From CAYWEP01 sp964608945 (lineage in GTDB: Bacteria > Patescibacteriota > Microgenomatia > Levybacterales > UBA12049), in contig CAZSQB010000003.1 in NCBI GenBank assembly GCA_964608945.1, positions 1 to 42,338 of the forward strand: a stretch of 42,338 nucleotides of DNA, in the 5' to 3' direction. A program made the position numbers and the translations under genes. The notes under the pieces are model-generated. The model did not search any database. It was not told where the DNA came from and worked only from the letters and a program-made list of their open reading frames with translations. Of the stretch, positions 29,945 through 38,822 are shown one piece after another (position 1 is the stretch's first letter; every line of letters starts with the position of its first letter).

Positions 29945-30379
29945 ATGGGAACTGAACCAAGAGATTTACCATCACCAAAATTTAGTTTCGAGGCGGATGC
30001 TACGGAGGTAGCAGATCAATTGATAAACGCGCGATTTCAAGTAGGCGATCAAACTGCAACTATTGTTGAGACAGAATGGTTTACAAGAGATGAAAACGAT
30101 CGAGGACAGTACCGAATTCTCACGAAATTGCCACCAGCTCGGCTGGTAGGCATTCCATACATCGCTTCAACGTTAGCTTTGGTAACTACAGGGAATGGAA
30201 GCGCAGTTAAGCTAAATGGGCTAGAGGTTACAATGCCTGATGGGGCAATAAAAAAGGTAGAGGGGTCTGGTAACGTTGGCAAGTTCTTCGGTCTTAACAA
30301 GGGCGATGTGCGAGAAATATCCATTCAAGACCCTTATTCAAAAGTATTTAGAGTAGAAACACCACACACCTCACAATAG
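29945..30379 (+). CDS. Hypothetical protein, 144 aa
   Basis: Not recognised. From the ATG at 29945 (a TTG at 29939 is also possible; both fit the promoter). Soluble. FSFEADATEVADQLINARF begins a mixed fold; VKLNGLEVTMPDG then KKVEGSGNVGKFFGLNKGDVREI suggest a small beta domain. It has its own promoter, so it is not strictly part of the helicase operon, but it lies within the same accessory block before ruvA. Confidence 0.6.
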   Translation: MGTEPRDLPSPKFSFEADATEVADQLINARFQVGDQTATIVETEWFTRDENDRGQYRILTKLPPARLVGIPYIASTLALVTTGNGSAVKLNGLEVTMPDGAIKKVEGSGNVGKFFGLNKGDVREISIQDPYSKVFRVETPHTSQ

Positions 30380-30413
30380 TTTTTTATTACCCTGATTCCA
30401 CATATTCTTTCTG

Positions 30414-30422
30414 TGTTATAAT
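30414..30422 (+). promoter_or_regulatory. Extended -10 promoter of ruvAB
   Basis: TGtTATAAT with TATAAT at 30417-30422, 12 nt before the ATG at 30435. Confidence 0.65.
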
Positions 30423-30434
30423 TTTCCCACGCTT

Positions 30435-31013
30435 ATGATCGGGATGTTGCGTGGGATAGTGGGACTGCGAGATATAAACTTCATTATTGTTGATGTGCAG
30501 GGAGTTGGCTACAAAGTGCTTCTTTCGCAAAAAGCCCTCAGTCAAATCCAATCCACCGGCGAGTCGATACAGCTTTTTACGTACACCTACGTTCGCGATG
30601 ACGCGATTGATTTGTATGGCTTCACGAACATGGAGGACTTGAAGTTGTTTGAGATGTTAATTAGTGTTTCAGGTGTTGGGTGTAAATCTGCTTTGGGCAT
30701 TTTCTCAATTGGGAGTAGGGGTAAGATCATCGATGCAATTCTGAAAAATGACGTCGCGTTCTTTATGAGCGCTCCGCGTCTGGGCAAGAAAAATGCCCAA
30801 AAAATCATCATAGAGCTTAAGAGCAAGCTCGGAGATGCTACAGATTTTGATTTAGGAACAGAGGAAGGAAAGGACGCTGATGAGGTGATCCAAGCGCTCA
30901 AAGGCTTTGGATTTACCTATCGTGAAGCACAAGACGCTTTGCGTCAAAGCAATGGCAAAGGCGAGACAACAGCTGAAAGAATCAGACAAGCATTAAAATA
31001 TCTTGGGAAGTAG
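30435..31013 (+). CDS. ruvA: Holliday junction branch migration protein RuvA
   Basis: 192 residues. MIGMLRGIVGLRDINFIIVDVQGVGYKV is the OB-fold start; the HhH pair is in LFEMLISVSGVGCKSALGIFS and APRLGKKNAQKIIIELKSKLGD. The C-terminal domain III (ADEVIQALKGFGFTYREAQDAL) binds RuvB. RuvA tetramers hold the Holliday junction. ruvB follows 34 nt later. Confidence 0.96.
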   Translation: MIGMLRGIVGLRDINFIIVDVQGVGYKVLLSQKALSQIQSTGESIQLFTYTYVRDDAIDLYGFTNMEDLKLFEMLISVSGVGCKSALGIFSIGSRGKIIDAILKNDVAFFMSAPRLGKKNAQKIIIELKSKLGDATDFDLGTEEGKDADEVIQALKGFGFTYREAQDALRQSNGKGETTAERIRQALKYLGK

Positions 31014-31047
31014 GTTACCTAAGGCACCTAAGTTACTTAAAGAACTT
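31010..31047. repeat. AAGGCACCTAAGTTACTTAA-type repeat in the ruvA-ruvB gap
   Basis: Units of (A)AGttACCTAAGGCACCTAAG fill the gap between ruvA and the ruvB ATG. Read in frame with ruvB from a TTG at 31003 they give PKAPKLLKEL, which is repeat-like. Confidence 0.5.
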
Positions 31048-32091
31048 ATGGACAAAACGAAACAATTACTAGAAGAACATATCGAGCAGGAAGCGCCAGA
31101 AGAGGAAGTGCTATTTACTTCTTTAAGGGCAAAAACGCTTGCTGAATTTTTAGGCCAGGAAGATATTAAGAAGTCGTTAAAAATCGCAACAGAGGCGGCC
31201 AAGCAACGAAGCGAAGCGCTTGAGCATATTCTCCTTTATGGACCGCCGGGTCTTGGCAAGACCACGCTTTCTCACATTATTGCTCAGGAAATGGGAAGTA
31301 ATATTCGCGTTACCTCGGGTCCTGCTATCGAGCGAGCAGGTGATGTAGCATCAATCCTGACCAATCTTGAGAAAGGCGACATCCTTTTTATCGACGAAAT
31401 TCACCGACTTAATACAGTAGTTGAGGAGACATTGTATCCTGCGATGGAAGATTATGCCCTGGATATTATTATCGGCAAAGGGCCATCAGCCAGAACAGTG
31501 CGACTTGATCTGCCGCAGTTTACAATTGTTGGTGCAACAACCAGGATTGGACTTTTAACAGGACCGCTTCGCGACCGCTTTGGCGTTGTGCATCGGTTGA
31601 ATTTCTACAGCCCTGAGGAGTTGTCGCATATTATTACCGCTGCTGCAAAAAAGCTGAAAGTAAAAATAGACAAAGAGAGTGTAAAAGAGATTGCTATTCG
31701 CGCTCGAGGAACACCACGTATTGGCTTAAAGCTTCTCAAACGTGCACGGGATTATGCACAAGTAAAGGGAGAGGGACATATTACAAAAGAGCTGACACAG
31801 GAAGCGCTGAAGATGCTTGGTGTTGACCGGCTTGGGCTTGATCCTTTGGATATTAGGTTTTTATACGCAATTATTGAAAAACATAGCGGGGGGCCTGTGG
31901 GAATTGAGACAATTGCATCAACTATTGCCGAGGATATTGGTACTCTGGAAGAGGTAACAGAGCCGTTTCTCCTGCAGATCGGTTTTCTCAAACGAACACC
32001 CAGAGGTCGCGTCGCGACAAGGAGGGCATATGAGCATATTGGCTACCCATATCCCCACGAGGAAAAATCCCGGCAGCAGAAGCTAATCTAG
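31048..32091 (+). CDS. ruvB: Holliday junction branch migration helicase RuvB
   Basis: 347 residues from the ATG at 31048. A TTG at 31003 would add a repeat-encoded stretch (RLPKAPKLLKEL) and is not preferred. Walker A YGPPGLGKTTL, Walker B DILFIDEIHRL, sensor 1 IVGATTRIGLLTGPLRDRFG, and the winged helix with GGPVGIETIASTIAED and PRGRVATRRAYEH are all present. It drives branch migration with RuvA. Confidence 0.96.
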   Translation: MDKTKQLLEEHIEQEAPEEEVLFTSLRAKTLAEFLGQEDIKKSLKIATEAAKQRSEALEHILLYGPPGLGKTTLSHIIAQEMGSNIRVTSGPAIERAGDVASILTNLEKGDILFIDEIHRLNTVVEETLYPAMEDYALDIIIGKGPSARTVRLDLPQFTIVGATTRIGLLTGPLRDRFGVVHRLNFYSPEELSHIITAAAKKLKVKIDKESVKEIAIRARGTPRIGLKLLKRARDYAQVKGEGHITKELTQEALKMLGVDRLGLDPLDIRFLYAIIEKHSGGPVGIETIASTIAEDIGTLEEVTEPFLLQIGFLKRTPRGRVATRRAYEHIGYPYPHEEKSRQQKLI

Positions 32092-32103
32092 CGCATCTCT
32101 CCC

Positions 32104-32126
32104 CTTAACCTGACTTCCTCACGATA
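32104..32126. repeat. Family F partial copy after ruvB
   Basis: CTTAACCTGACTTCCTCACG then ATAC resembles CTTAACCCCCTCACGATACA at 8945-8964. It lies just before the ruvB terminator. Confidence 0.45.
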
Positions 32127-32129
32127 CTG

Positions 32130-32163
32130 GCCCTGTACCAGAACGGTACGGGGCGGGTTTTCT
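32130..32163 (+). terminator. Rho-independent terminator of ruvAB
   Basis: GCCCTGTACC (32130-32139), AGAAC loop, GGTACGGGGC (32145-32154) with one G-T pair, then GGGTTTTCTT. The T-rich tract follows on the plus strand only. Confidence 0.75.
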
Positions 32164-32186
32164 TACCATTTACCCCTGAGCCAAAC

Positions 32187-34550
32187 CTAGTACACCAAGT
32201 GAAATATTTCCTGAAAAAATGGCGTTGTTGTGATAATTATTTGCAGTAAAAGTGTCACAAACACTGTAATAATGAGCATTTTGTTTATTCTGAAGATTGA
32301 CTGTCCCCTTATGAAAAACGCAAAGACCATGTGATAAAACACAAGAAGATTGAAGATGATAGTACGAGCGTGGGGCTCTGAGTGGGTATGGAGTAATTGC
32401 TGAAAGATAAGGAGAAGAATACTCGCTGCGCCTAAGCCAACGGTTACGATCAGAAGCACCCGGTGTGTAGTCAAAATAGGAATTTTGGGGTTACGGGGAG
32501 TGTGTTTGAGTATGTCAGGATTTTTGTTATCGCTCGCCAGTGCAAGAGCAGGTAGTCCATCTGTGACAATATTTATCCAAAGAATCTGCGTTGGCAAAAG
32601 CACAGAAGGCATGCCAAAAAGCGCTGCAAAAAAGACGAGGGAGAGCTCTGAGAGATTTCCTGAGAGAAGATACGTGATAGCTTTCACAATATTACTATAA
32701 ACAGTTCGTCCTTCCTCAACCGCTTTTACCAATGTTGCAAAGTTATCATCAGCTATGACAATGTCGCTTGCTTCTTTTGCAACATCCGTTCCCGACTCTC
32801 CCATAGCGATCCCAACGTCTGCTTTTTTCAAGGCGAGGGCGTCGTTTACTCCGTCACCTGTTACGCCGACGACATACCCCAGCTTTTTAAGAAGAGTGGC
32901 AAGTCGGAGTTTGTCATGCGGCTCTGTGCGGGCAAATACTCGAGTTTTCAGGACAAGAGACGAAAGCTCGTCATCTGACATACGCTTTAATTCTTCCCCT
33001 GTGACAACATCTTCATCTTTTTGTATAAGCCCTATTTCTTTGGCGATTGAGAGCGCAGTATATTCATTGTCTCCGGTAACCATAATGGTTTTTATTCCGG
33101 CAGCTCTTGCTTCGTGAATTGCGTGTTTCACCTCAGGCCGGGGCGGATCATAGATACCGATGAGGCCGAGTATATGAAGATCGTTCTCAAGCTCTGCACG
33201 ATCTTTTTTGTGTGCATCTGTATCTTCTTTAAATGCTAAAGCAATGACACGAAGTCCTTCTTTTGCATACTCTTGATAAAGAGACTCAAGTGCCTGTCGT
33301 TCTTGTTGTGGAGCAGTAGATCGAGCAAGGATCGCCTCAGGCGCGCCACGTGAGAAAACATATTTTTTTCCGTCTTTTTCCCAGACTGTGGTGATCATGC
33401 GGGTGGCAGTATCGAAGACATGCTCGTCAATAATCTTGCCTAATTTTACCTGTTCTTCCATACCCGGTTCGGCTTGTTTGGCATAGAGGAGCAGTGCTCC
33501 GTCAGTCTTGTCACCGACAATGTCAAAATGTTTTCCTTCCGCCTGCTGTATAAGAGATGCTGTATTGCCAAGCATGCAACCCAAAAGAAGATTGGGCAGG
33601 TCGTCTTTTTTGACAACCCAGACTTTTTTTACCTGCATTTTGTTTTGGGTTAAGGTCCCGGTTTTATCAACGAGTATTACTTGGACAGCGCCAAGCGTTT
33701 CAACAGCCGGCATTCTCCGAATAAGAGTCTTGCGTTTCGCCATACGGTTGGTGCCTATCGCAAGCGCAATTGTGATAACTGCGGGGAGGCCTTCCGGGAT
33801 AGCCGCAACGGCGATACTCGTGGCAAGGAGCAAAAACGGTAAAATATCTTTTCCCTGAGCGTAGCCAATTGGAAGCAAAAGGAGTGCTATGGCTATAGCA
33901 AAAAGCGAAATTGCTTTACCCAATGTGTCAAGCTGTTTTTGTAACGGAGCTTTATCTTCCTCAATGGTTGCAAGAGATTCTGCGATCTGCCCGAACCTAG
34001 TCTGCATCCCAATCTGGGTTACACGCATTTTGCCTTTTCCTTTAACAATCAGCGTGCCCAAGAAAGCTTCATTGTTTTCCAGTTTGATAACTGGTAAAGA
34101 TTCGCCGGTGAGGAGGGATTCATCGATTTCCAGATGGCGGGTCGTAAGAAGTGTCCCGTCCGCCGGGATCCGGTCACCTTCTCTGAGGACGATGATATCG
34201 TCAGGAACAAGCTCTTGTGTTGGTATTTCGGTTTCTTTACCCTCTCGTATTACTCGAGTTGTTGTGGTTGTATAGGTTTTTAGCTTTTCAAGTGACTTTT
34301 CTGCTCTATATTCCTGAAAGAAGCCAAAGATACCATTGATAAAGACGATGGCAAGAATAAAGTAGCCGTCAATCGGATCATGGACCAGAAAAGAGATCGT
34401 CGCTGCAAGAAGGAGTATGCCATTAATAAATATGGGAAATTGGGAGAGAAAAATCGATACGGCAGAAGTAGTTGATTTGGTTACGATTTCATTCTTACCA
34501 AATTGTTGAGATTTTTCCGCGACTTGCGTTAATGATAAACCGTTTTCCAT
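32187..34550 (-). CDS. Cation-transporting P-type ATPase (P2A Ca2+-type)
   Basis: 787 residues from the ATG at 34550, chosen because a TGgTAGAAT promoter lies 10 nt before it and a start at 34604 would lie in the upstream gene. The actuator loop has DESLLTGES, the membrane motif is AAIPEGLPAVITIALAIG, the phosphorylated aspartate is in DKTGTLTQ, KGAPE is replaced by SRGAPEAIL, and the hinge is GVTGDGVNDALALKKADVGIAMG. PEGLP in TM4 and NIVTDGLPALALA in TM6 fit SERCA/PacL-type calcium (or manganese) pumps. Ten membrane segments are expected. It probably exports Ca2+. Confidence 0.93.
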   Translation of the reverse strand: MENGLSLTQVAEKSQQFGKNEIVTKSTTSAVSIFLSQFPIFINGILLLAATISFLVHDPIDGYFILAIVFINGIFGFFQEYRAEKSLEKLKTYTTTTTRVIREGKETEIPTQELVPDDIIVLREGDRIPADGTLLTTRHLEIDESLLTGESLPVIKLENNEAFLGTLIVKGKGKMRVTQIGMQTRFGQIAESLATIEEDKAPLQKQLDTLGKAISLFAIAIALLLLPIGYAQGKDILPFLLLATSIAVAAIPEGLPAVITIALAIGTNRMAKRKTLIRRMPAVETLGAVQVILVDKTGTLTQNKMQVKKVWVVKKDDLPNLLLGCMLGNTASLIQQAEGKHFDIVGDKTDGALLLYAKQAEPGMEEQVKLGKIIDEHVFDTATRMITTVWEKDGKKYVFSRGAPEAILARSTAPQQERQALESLYQEYAKEGLRVIALAFKEDTDAHKKDRAELENDLHILGLIGIYDPPRPEVKHAIHEARAAGIKTIMVTGDNEYTALSIAKEIGLIQKDEDVVTGEELKRMSDDELSSLVLKTRVFARTEPHDKLRLATLLKKLGYVVGVTGDGVNDALALKKADVGIAMGESGTDVAKEASDIVIADDNFATLVKAVEEGRTVYSNIVKAITYLLSGNLSELSLVFFAALFGMPSVLLPTQILWINIVTDGLPALALASDNKNPDILKHTPRNPKIPILTTHRVLLIVTVGLGAASILLLIFQQLLHTHSEPHARTIIFNLLVFYHMVFAFFIRGQSIFRINKMLIITVFVTLLLQIIITTTPFFQEIFHLVY

Positions 34551-34560
34551 GTACCATTTT

Positions 34561-34569
34561 ATTCTACCA
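34561..34569 (-). promoter_or_regulatory. Extended -10 promoter of the P-type ATPase
   Basis: TGgTAGAAT on the minus strand (TAGAAT 34566-34561), 10 nt before the ATG at 34550. Read-through from the gene upstream is also likely. Confidence 0.5.
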
Positions 34570-34572
34570 TTC

Positions 34573-36315
34573 TTATTGGCAGTGTGTTTGGTACTGCTTG
34601 GCAACTATTTCGGCTGCGAGGTTTTGTTGTTGCGCGTAATGAACGCTCAGGTTATATAAGACTTGGCAATCCCGAGGATCAATAGCGAGAATATCCTGAT
34701 ACGTTCGGATTTCAGGTTCTGTCCAGCCGACGGTATTGAAAAAGTGCGCAAGCTGCAGGAGGGAATTGCGATTTTGTTTGTCCAAGTGACTGACTGCAGG
34801 GTTTTTCTCTGTTTGTGAAAAGCGTTCAATGAGCGATGCATTGCTTTTGTTGTTTTTGACGAGAATAACGATTGTATCATCAAGATACACAACGCGCCAT
34901 AAAGGAGTATTGACAATGCGCTTCAAAAACGCATCCGCCCATGGTGTTTGGTCTGTATGTGAGAAAAAAATAGTATTGAAGTGATATTTCTTATCCTGCT
35001 TGGCAAAGACCACTTCATCTTGCTGCATGGGAATATATGTATTCTGAAAAAAATCTTTGGGGTATGCTTCAGGTCTCCCGTCGACAAATACCCGCTCCTT
35101 AGGATACAGTCTGTAGATAAGGTATCCTCCGATATCAAAATTATTGAAAAGCGGCCCTCGCAGATTGTTTTCTTCAAAAAATGTCACACCGTTTTTTGCA
35201 CCAGTTACCTCATGTAAGCCAACGCCCTTTTTTGCAACAATAACCTTGATTTGTAAAAGCAATATTCCCATAACAAGAATAACTGCAAGGCTTTTGAAGC
35301 GCTTATTTGCTAGCATTCTTGTTTTATTGAGCTTTTCATAGAGCAGAGAAAAGCTATACATAAAAGGAATTAATGTCGCAAAGACAAATAAGGGAAAGTT
35401 TCGAACAGCAGAGAGCGCAAGGTATGTAAAGACAATTGCAAGCAGCCAGTCAATACGCCGTGAGCGTTTCAGCGTTAAAAAAAGAGAAAGAAAAAGAAGG
35501 AAAACTGTGATTTTAAAGTAGGGAAATGACAATTTTTGAAACCCAAGTGACTCAAGGAGAAACATTGATTGGTTTTCTTCAATGGTGTAGCCGTAGTTTT
35601 GTAGGACATGGAAAGGGTAAATTGCGCCTTGTAGGCCGTTTGGATTTATCAGTGTTACAAGCAGCGTAGCGCAGAAAACAATTACTAATATACTAGTATA
35701 TTTGGAGGAGAGAGCATGGCGGTGAGTGATAATTACGTCGATAACAAACAATCCAACAATCAGTATTCCTATAATAAAATAGATGTGCATATTGACCCAT
35801 AAAAGTTCAAGGGGAACAAGCAGAAAAACCAAGGCTGTGAACTTTTCTCTATAGCGGTAGAGCACAACGATAAAAATCGCAGTTAAGAGAAAGCTGAAGA
35901 TTTCTGGCCGAAGATCAGTCCGCTCAAATAGAATTGGGAGATTGAGCATTGATGCGATAGCAATAAGTACGGTATGCCTTATCAGGCGGTATCCTGTGCT
36001 AACAAGTAATCCATATGCGATGAGCATCAGTAGTGTCATAACGACCAGCAACCCTGTGAATCCGAAAGCGGAAGAAAGAGCAGAAAAGATGATTTCTGAA
36101 AGGTAGTGCGTATTTATAAATGGAAAGTCAGGATAGGTGTAGGAAAACAGGTTGGTTTTTGGTATCTGTCCTGTCTGCGCAATCATTTTTCCCAAAAGCA
36201 AATGTCTCCCTAAATCCTGCGTGATGGCTGTTATAGGGTGGAAATAGCCAACAAAAAGCAAAAGGAATACAAGAACGAGGAGACTTATGTCAATGATATG
36301 CAATTTCCGAAGCAT
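34573..36315 (-). CDS. Polytopic membrane protein, GT-C glycosyltransferase-like with TPR-like tail
   Basis: 580 residues. About ten membrane segments span 10-385. The first outer loop has QDLGRHLLLGKMIAQTGQIPKTNLFSYTYPD and NTHYLSE, the usual layout of GT-C enzymes with an acidic residue in loop 1. The C-terminal outside part has FNNFDIGGYLIYRLYPKERVFVDGRPEAY, common in bacterial membrane proteins of this kind, and ends in a short TPR-like helical pair (YQDILAIDPRDCQVLYNLSV). The donor and acceptor are unknown. It sits 8 nt after the beta-lactamase-like gene, so it is in the same transcript. Confidence 0.65.
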   Translation of the reverse strand: MLRKLHIIDISLLVLVFLLLFVGYFHPITAITQDLGRHLLLGKMIAQTGQIPKTNLFSYTYPDFPFINTHYLSEIIFSALSSAFGFTGLLVVMTLLMLIAYGLLVSTGYRLIRHTVLIAIASMLNLPILFERTDLRPEIFSFLLTAIFIVVLYRYREKFTALVFLLVPLELLWVNMHIYFIIGILIVGLFVIDVIITHRHALSSKYTSILVIVFCATLLVTLINPNGLQGAIYPFHVLQNYGYTIEENQSMFLLESLGFQKLSFPYFKITVFLLFLSLFLTLKRSRRIDWLLAIVFTYLALSAVRNFPLFVFATLIPFMYSFSLLYEKLNKTRMLANKRFKSLAVILVMGILLLQIKVIVAKKGVGLHEVTGAKNGVTFFEENNLRGPLFNNFDIGGYLIYRLYPKERVFVDGRPEAYPKDFFQNTYIPMQQDEVVFAKQDKKYHFNTIFFSHTDQTPWADAFLKRIVNTPLWRVVYLDDTIVILVKNNKSNASLIERFSQTEKNPAVSHLDKQNRNSLLQLAHFFNTVGWTEPEIRTYQDILAIDPRDCQVLYNLSVHYAQQQNLAAEIVAKQYQTHCQ

Positions 36316-36323
36316 GTATCCTA

Positions 36324-37193
36324 CTATTTTAGTTTCTGGTAAAAGTCAACGACGTTTTTTGCGATCTTGGATATCGTCTCCTTTGTTTCTTGTTCATCAT
36401 TGCCGATATCAGATGTCAAAACGCCGAGAAAAAAAATAGTATCACCGTTTTTGATAATGCCAACATCATGAACACTCCCTACTACGTCTCCTGTTTTGTG
36501 ATATACGACAGATCCTGGGGGGAGAAGCCTTGGCAATCGATCCTCAATGTCAGTATCCTGCATAAAGCCAAGCAGCTCCTGGCTTTTTGCTGGAGTGGTT
36601 ATTTCGTTGTTGTAGATTTTCTTAAACAAAAGATACATGTCATAGGCTGACGTTTGATTTGTGGCCATATTTGTCTGGGTAAGGCCAAGCTGATCGATCG
36701 TTTTTTGTATATTATCCTCGCCAATCTTATTGCCGATGATATGGGCAGCGGTATTGTCGGACTGGTTGAGCGCGAGCTTTGCAAGGGTTTTTAGCGAATA
36801 GGTGCTGCCTGGTTTTTGGTAGCGAAGCGAGCCTGTTCCATAGTCTTGGATATCAACCTCTTGCAGGGTTATTTGTTCATCAAGACGTATTTTTCCTTTA
36901 TTTTCCAAGTAGTAAAGCGTCGCGACGATTGGAACCTTGTGGATTGACGCGCCGGTAAAAAGTTCTTTTTCAGAAATACCAAAGGTATCACCTGTTGTAA
37001 GGTTAGCAAAATAGATGCCGTAATTGCCTTTTTTGTCTTTGATAACAGCGCTGACTTCTTTTTTAAGGTCGTTGGCATACGTTTTGGGATTTGAAAGAAC
37101 AACAAAGCGGGGAAGGAAGGGTAGGTTCCGGCCAATTAATAAAACAATAAGAGTGTAAACAATAATCGTAAATGCTTTCCGTAACGAATACAT
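36324..37193 (-). CDS. Beta-lactamase-fold serine hydrolase, omega loop missing
   Basis: 289 residues. A signal anchor is at 8-28. Active-site motifs of class A enzymes: S83-IH-K86 in GASIHKVP, S145-D-N147 in NQSDNTAAH, and K233-T-G235 in YHKTGD. The segment between SDN and KTG is short: LGLTQTNMATNQTSAYDM stands where class A enzymes have the omega loop with Glu166 (ExxLN), and no such Glu is present. It is therefore more likely a cell-wall DD-peptidase-like enzyme than a working beta-lactamase. It follows yifB by 5 nt. Confidence 0.75.
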   Translation of the reverse strand: MYSLRKAFTIIVYTLIVLLIGRNLPFLPRFVVLSNPKTYANDLKKEVSAVIKDKKGNYGIYFANLTTGDTFGISEKELFTGASIHKVPIVATLYYLENKGKIRLDEQITLQEVDIQDYGTGSLRYQKPGSTYSLKTLAKLALNQSDNTAAHIIGNKIGEDNIQKTIDQLGLTQTNMATNQTSAYDMYLLFKKIYNNEITTPAKSQELLGFMQDTDIEDRLPRLLPPGSVVYHKTGDVVGSVHDVGIIKNGDTIFFLGVLTSDIGNDEQETKETISKIAKNVVDFYQKLK

Positions 37194-37198
37194 AGCAT

Positions 37199-38731
37199 CT
37201 AATATACTACTTCAGAGCGTGGTCTGTATTGCAAGGCTTCGGCGATGTGCTGGGTTTTAATTTTATCTGTGCCTTCAAGATCAGCGATCGTACGAGCAAG
37301 CTTTATTGTTCGGTGATACGAACGCGCAGAGAGTTGCATTTTTGCGGCAGCAAGGCGGAGTAAGGACAAGCAATCTTCTGAGAGTTGGCAAAACTGCTTG
37401 ATATCTCTCGTCGTTAATTCGGCATTGGCTGTAATTGTCGTTTTTGCAAAGCGTTTGGTCTGTCTGTCTCGCGCTTTCTGAACGCGCTTTCGTATGTCTC
37501 TTGATGATTCTGAAGCCGTGTCTTTGTTCGTCGTTAATTTCTCTACTCGTACTGCGGGAACATCAAGGTGTATGTCTATTCTATCAAGGAGCGGGCCTGA
37601 GACTTTCTTTCTGTATCTTTGGATCTGCGTTGGCGTACAGGAGCATGAGTGCGTTTTATCGCCGAAGTAGCCGCACGGGCAAGGATTTTGCGCGGCAACG
37701 AGCATGCATTTTGCTGGAAATATAGCTCTGCCGCTTGCGCGGGCAATAGAAACAATGCCGTCCTCAATCGGCTGCCGAAGCGATTCCAAAACGCTTCGGG
37801 GGAATTCAGGAAACTCATCTAAAAATAGTACACCTCGATGTGCCAGCGTTATCTCGCCTGGGCGGGGTATGCTGCTTCCGCCGATAAGCCCGATAAGAGA
37901 TGTTGTGTGGTGGGGCGCGCGGAATGGACGCGTCGTCACGACAGCTTTTTTGCCCAGTTGACCAGCAATGCTATATATCTTTGTTACTTCAAGCGCTTCA
38001 GGAAATGTGAGGCGAGGAAGAATGGATGGGAGCGTGCGCGCAAGAAGTGTTTTTCCTGCACCCGGTGGCCCTTTCATGAGGACGTTATGTGATCCAGCTG
38101 CGGAAATCTCAAGCGCACGTTTTGCGAGGTTTTGCCCCCTAATGTTTTTCATATCGAATTCATAATTCTCCTCCTCAAGATGGTCGTTTATATCTGTGTG
38201 CGGCGTTGGGGAAAGTGGAATTTGTTGGCTTAAGTGCTGGTATAGCGAAAGAAGCGTTTCTACTGGATAAATAGTCACAACATCGATGATCGCTGCTTCT
38301 TTCGCGTTCTCAGACGGCAAATAAACATGTTGCATGCCTTTCTGATGAGCAAGCGAGGCGTATGTGAGTGCACCATTTCCCCGTCTTATTCTTCCATCAA
38401 GAGACAGCTCGCCGGCAAAAAGCGCATTGCTCACGTCTGTTTTTATCTGCTCTGAGGCAATGAGAATACCAAGAGCAATCGGAAGATCGTAGGATGGGCC
38501 TTCTTTTGGTAAATCGGCAGGCGCAAGATTTACGGTAATTCGTTTGGCGGGAAAGTCAGCGCCTGAATTCTTTAGAGCCGATCGGACGCGTTCTTTGGCT
38601 TCTTCAACTGATTTATCCGGTAAGCCGACGATAGTAAAACTCGGCAAACCCTGCGAAGCAATGTCTACTTCAACTTCTATAGGCACCGCATCAAGTCCGA
38701 CAACTGCGGCAGAAAGAACCTTGGCGAGCAT
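37199..38731 (-). CDS. yifB: YifB/ComM family Mg-chelatase-like AAA ATPase
   Basis: 510 residues. The N-terminal Lon-protease-like fold (VEVDIASQGLPSFTIVGLPD, then NLAPADLPKEGPSYDLPIALG) is followed by the Mg-chelatase AAA+ domain with Walker A GPPGAGKTLLA, FRAPHHTTS, Walker B LFLDEFPEF, and the Cys-rich segment NPCPCGYFGDKTHSCSCTP. The C-terminal part ARSYHRTIKLARTIADLEG is typical. ComM is a hexameric branch-migration helicase in natural transformation. Promoter TGaTATAAG lies 5 nt before the ATG. First gene of the minus-strand run down to 32187. Confidence 0.93.
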   Translation of the reverse strand: MLAKVLSAAVVGLDAVPIEVEVDIASQGLPSFTIVGLPDKSVEEAKERVRSALKNSGADFPAKRITVNLAPADLPKEGPSYDLPIALGILIASEQIKTDVSNALFAGELSLDGRIRRGNGALTYASLAHQKGMQHVYLPSENAKEAAIIDVVTIYPVETLLSLYQHLSQQIPLSPTPHTDINDHLEEENYEFDMKNIRGQNLAKRALEISAAGSHNVLMKGPPGAGKTLLARTLPSILPRLTFPEALEVTKIYSIAGQLGKKAVVTTRPFRAPHHTTSLIGLIGGSSIPRPGEITLAHRGVLFLDEFPEFPRSVLESLRQPIEDGIVSIARASGRAIFPAKCMLVAAQNPCPCGYFGDKTHSCSCTPTQIQRYRKKVSGPLLDRIDIHLDVPAVRVEKLTTNKDTASESSRDIRKRVQKARDRQTKRFAKTTITANAELTTRDIKQFCQLSEDCLSLLRLAAAKMQLSARSYHRTIKLARTIADLEGTDKIKTQHIAEALQYRPRSEVVY

Positions 38732-38736
38732 ATTTG

Positions 38737-38745
38737 CTTATATCA
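38737..38745 (-). promoter_or_regulatory. Extended -10 promoter of the yifB run
   Basis: TGaTATAAG on the minus strand (TATAAG 38742-38737), 5 nt before the ATG at 38731. Confidence 0.55.
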
Positions 38746-38784
38746 TACATCTTTTCGTAAAGGATAGAATGATAAAATTGCGAC

Positions 38785-38813
38785 TTGACATGGTGGCGAA
38801 TTAGTAATAAAAT
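38785..38813 (+). promoter_or_regulatory. Promoter of the vapBC-type pair
   Basis: TTGACA (38785-38790), 17-bp spacer, TAAAAT (38808-38813); leader of about 3 nt before the ATG at 38823. Consensus-like and overlapped by an operator palindrome. Confidence 0.75.
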
Positions 38814-38820
38814 ATTACTA
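38802..38820. promoter_or_regulatory. Operator palindrome over the -10 of the toxin-antitoxin operon
   Basis: TAGTAATA (38802-38809), AAA, TATTACTA (38813-38820): a perfect 8-bp inverted repeat that covers the -10. AbrB-type antitoxins bind such sites to control themselves; the binding itself is inference. Confidence 0.65.
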
Positions 38821-38822
38821 GT

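Noticed and set aside
31003..31047. TTG start of RuvB
   Set aside because: The extra residues (RLPKAPKLLKEL) are repeat-encoded and overlap ruvA; the ATG at 31048 fits the family.
34551..34604. Longer N-terminus of the P-type ATPase
   Set aside because: It would overlap the upstream gene and cover a TGgTAGAAT promoter.
36324..37193. Antibiotic-resistance beta-lactamase
   Set aside because: Motif set is partial: the Glu166-bearing loop is missing.
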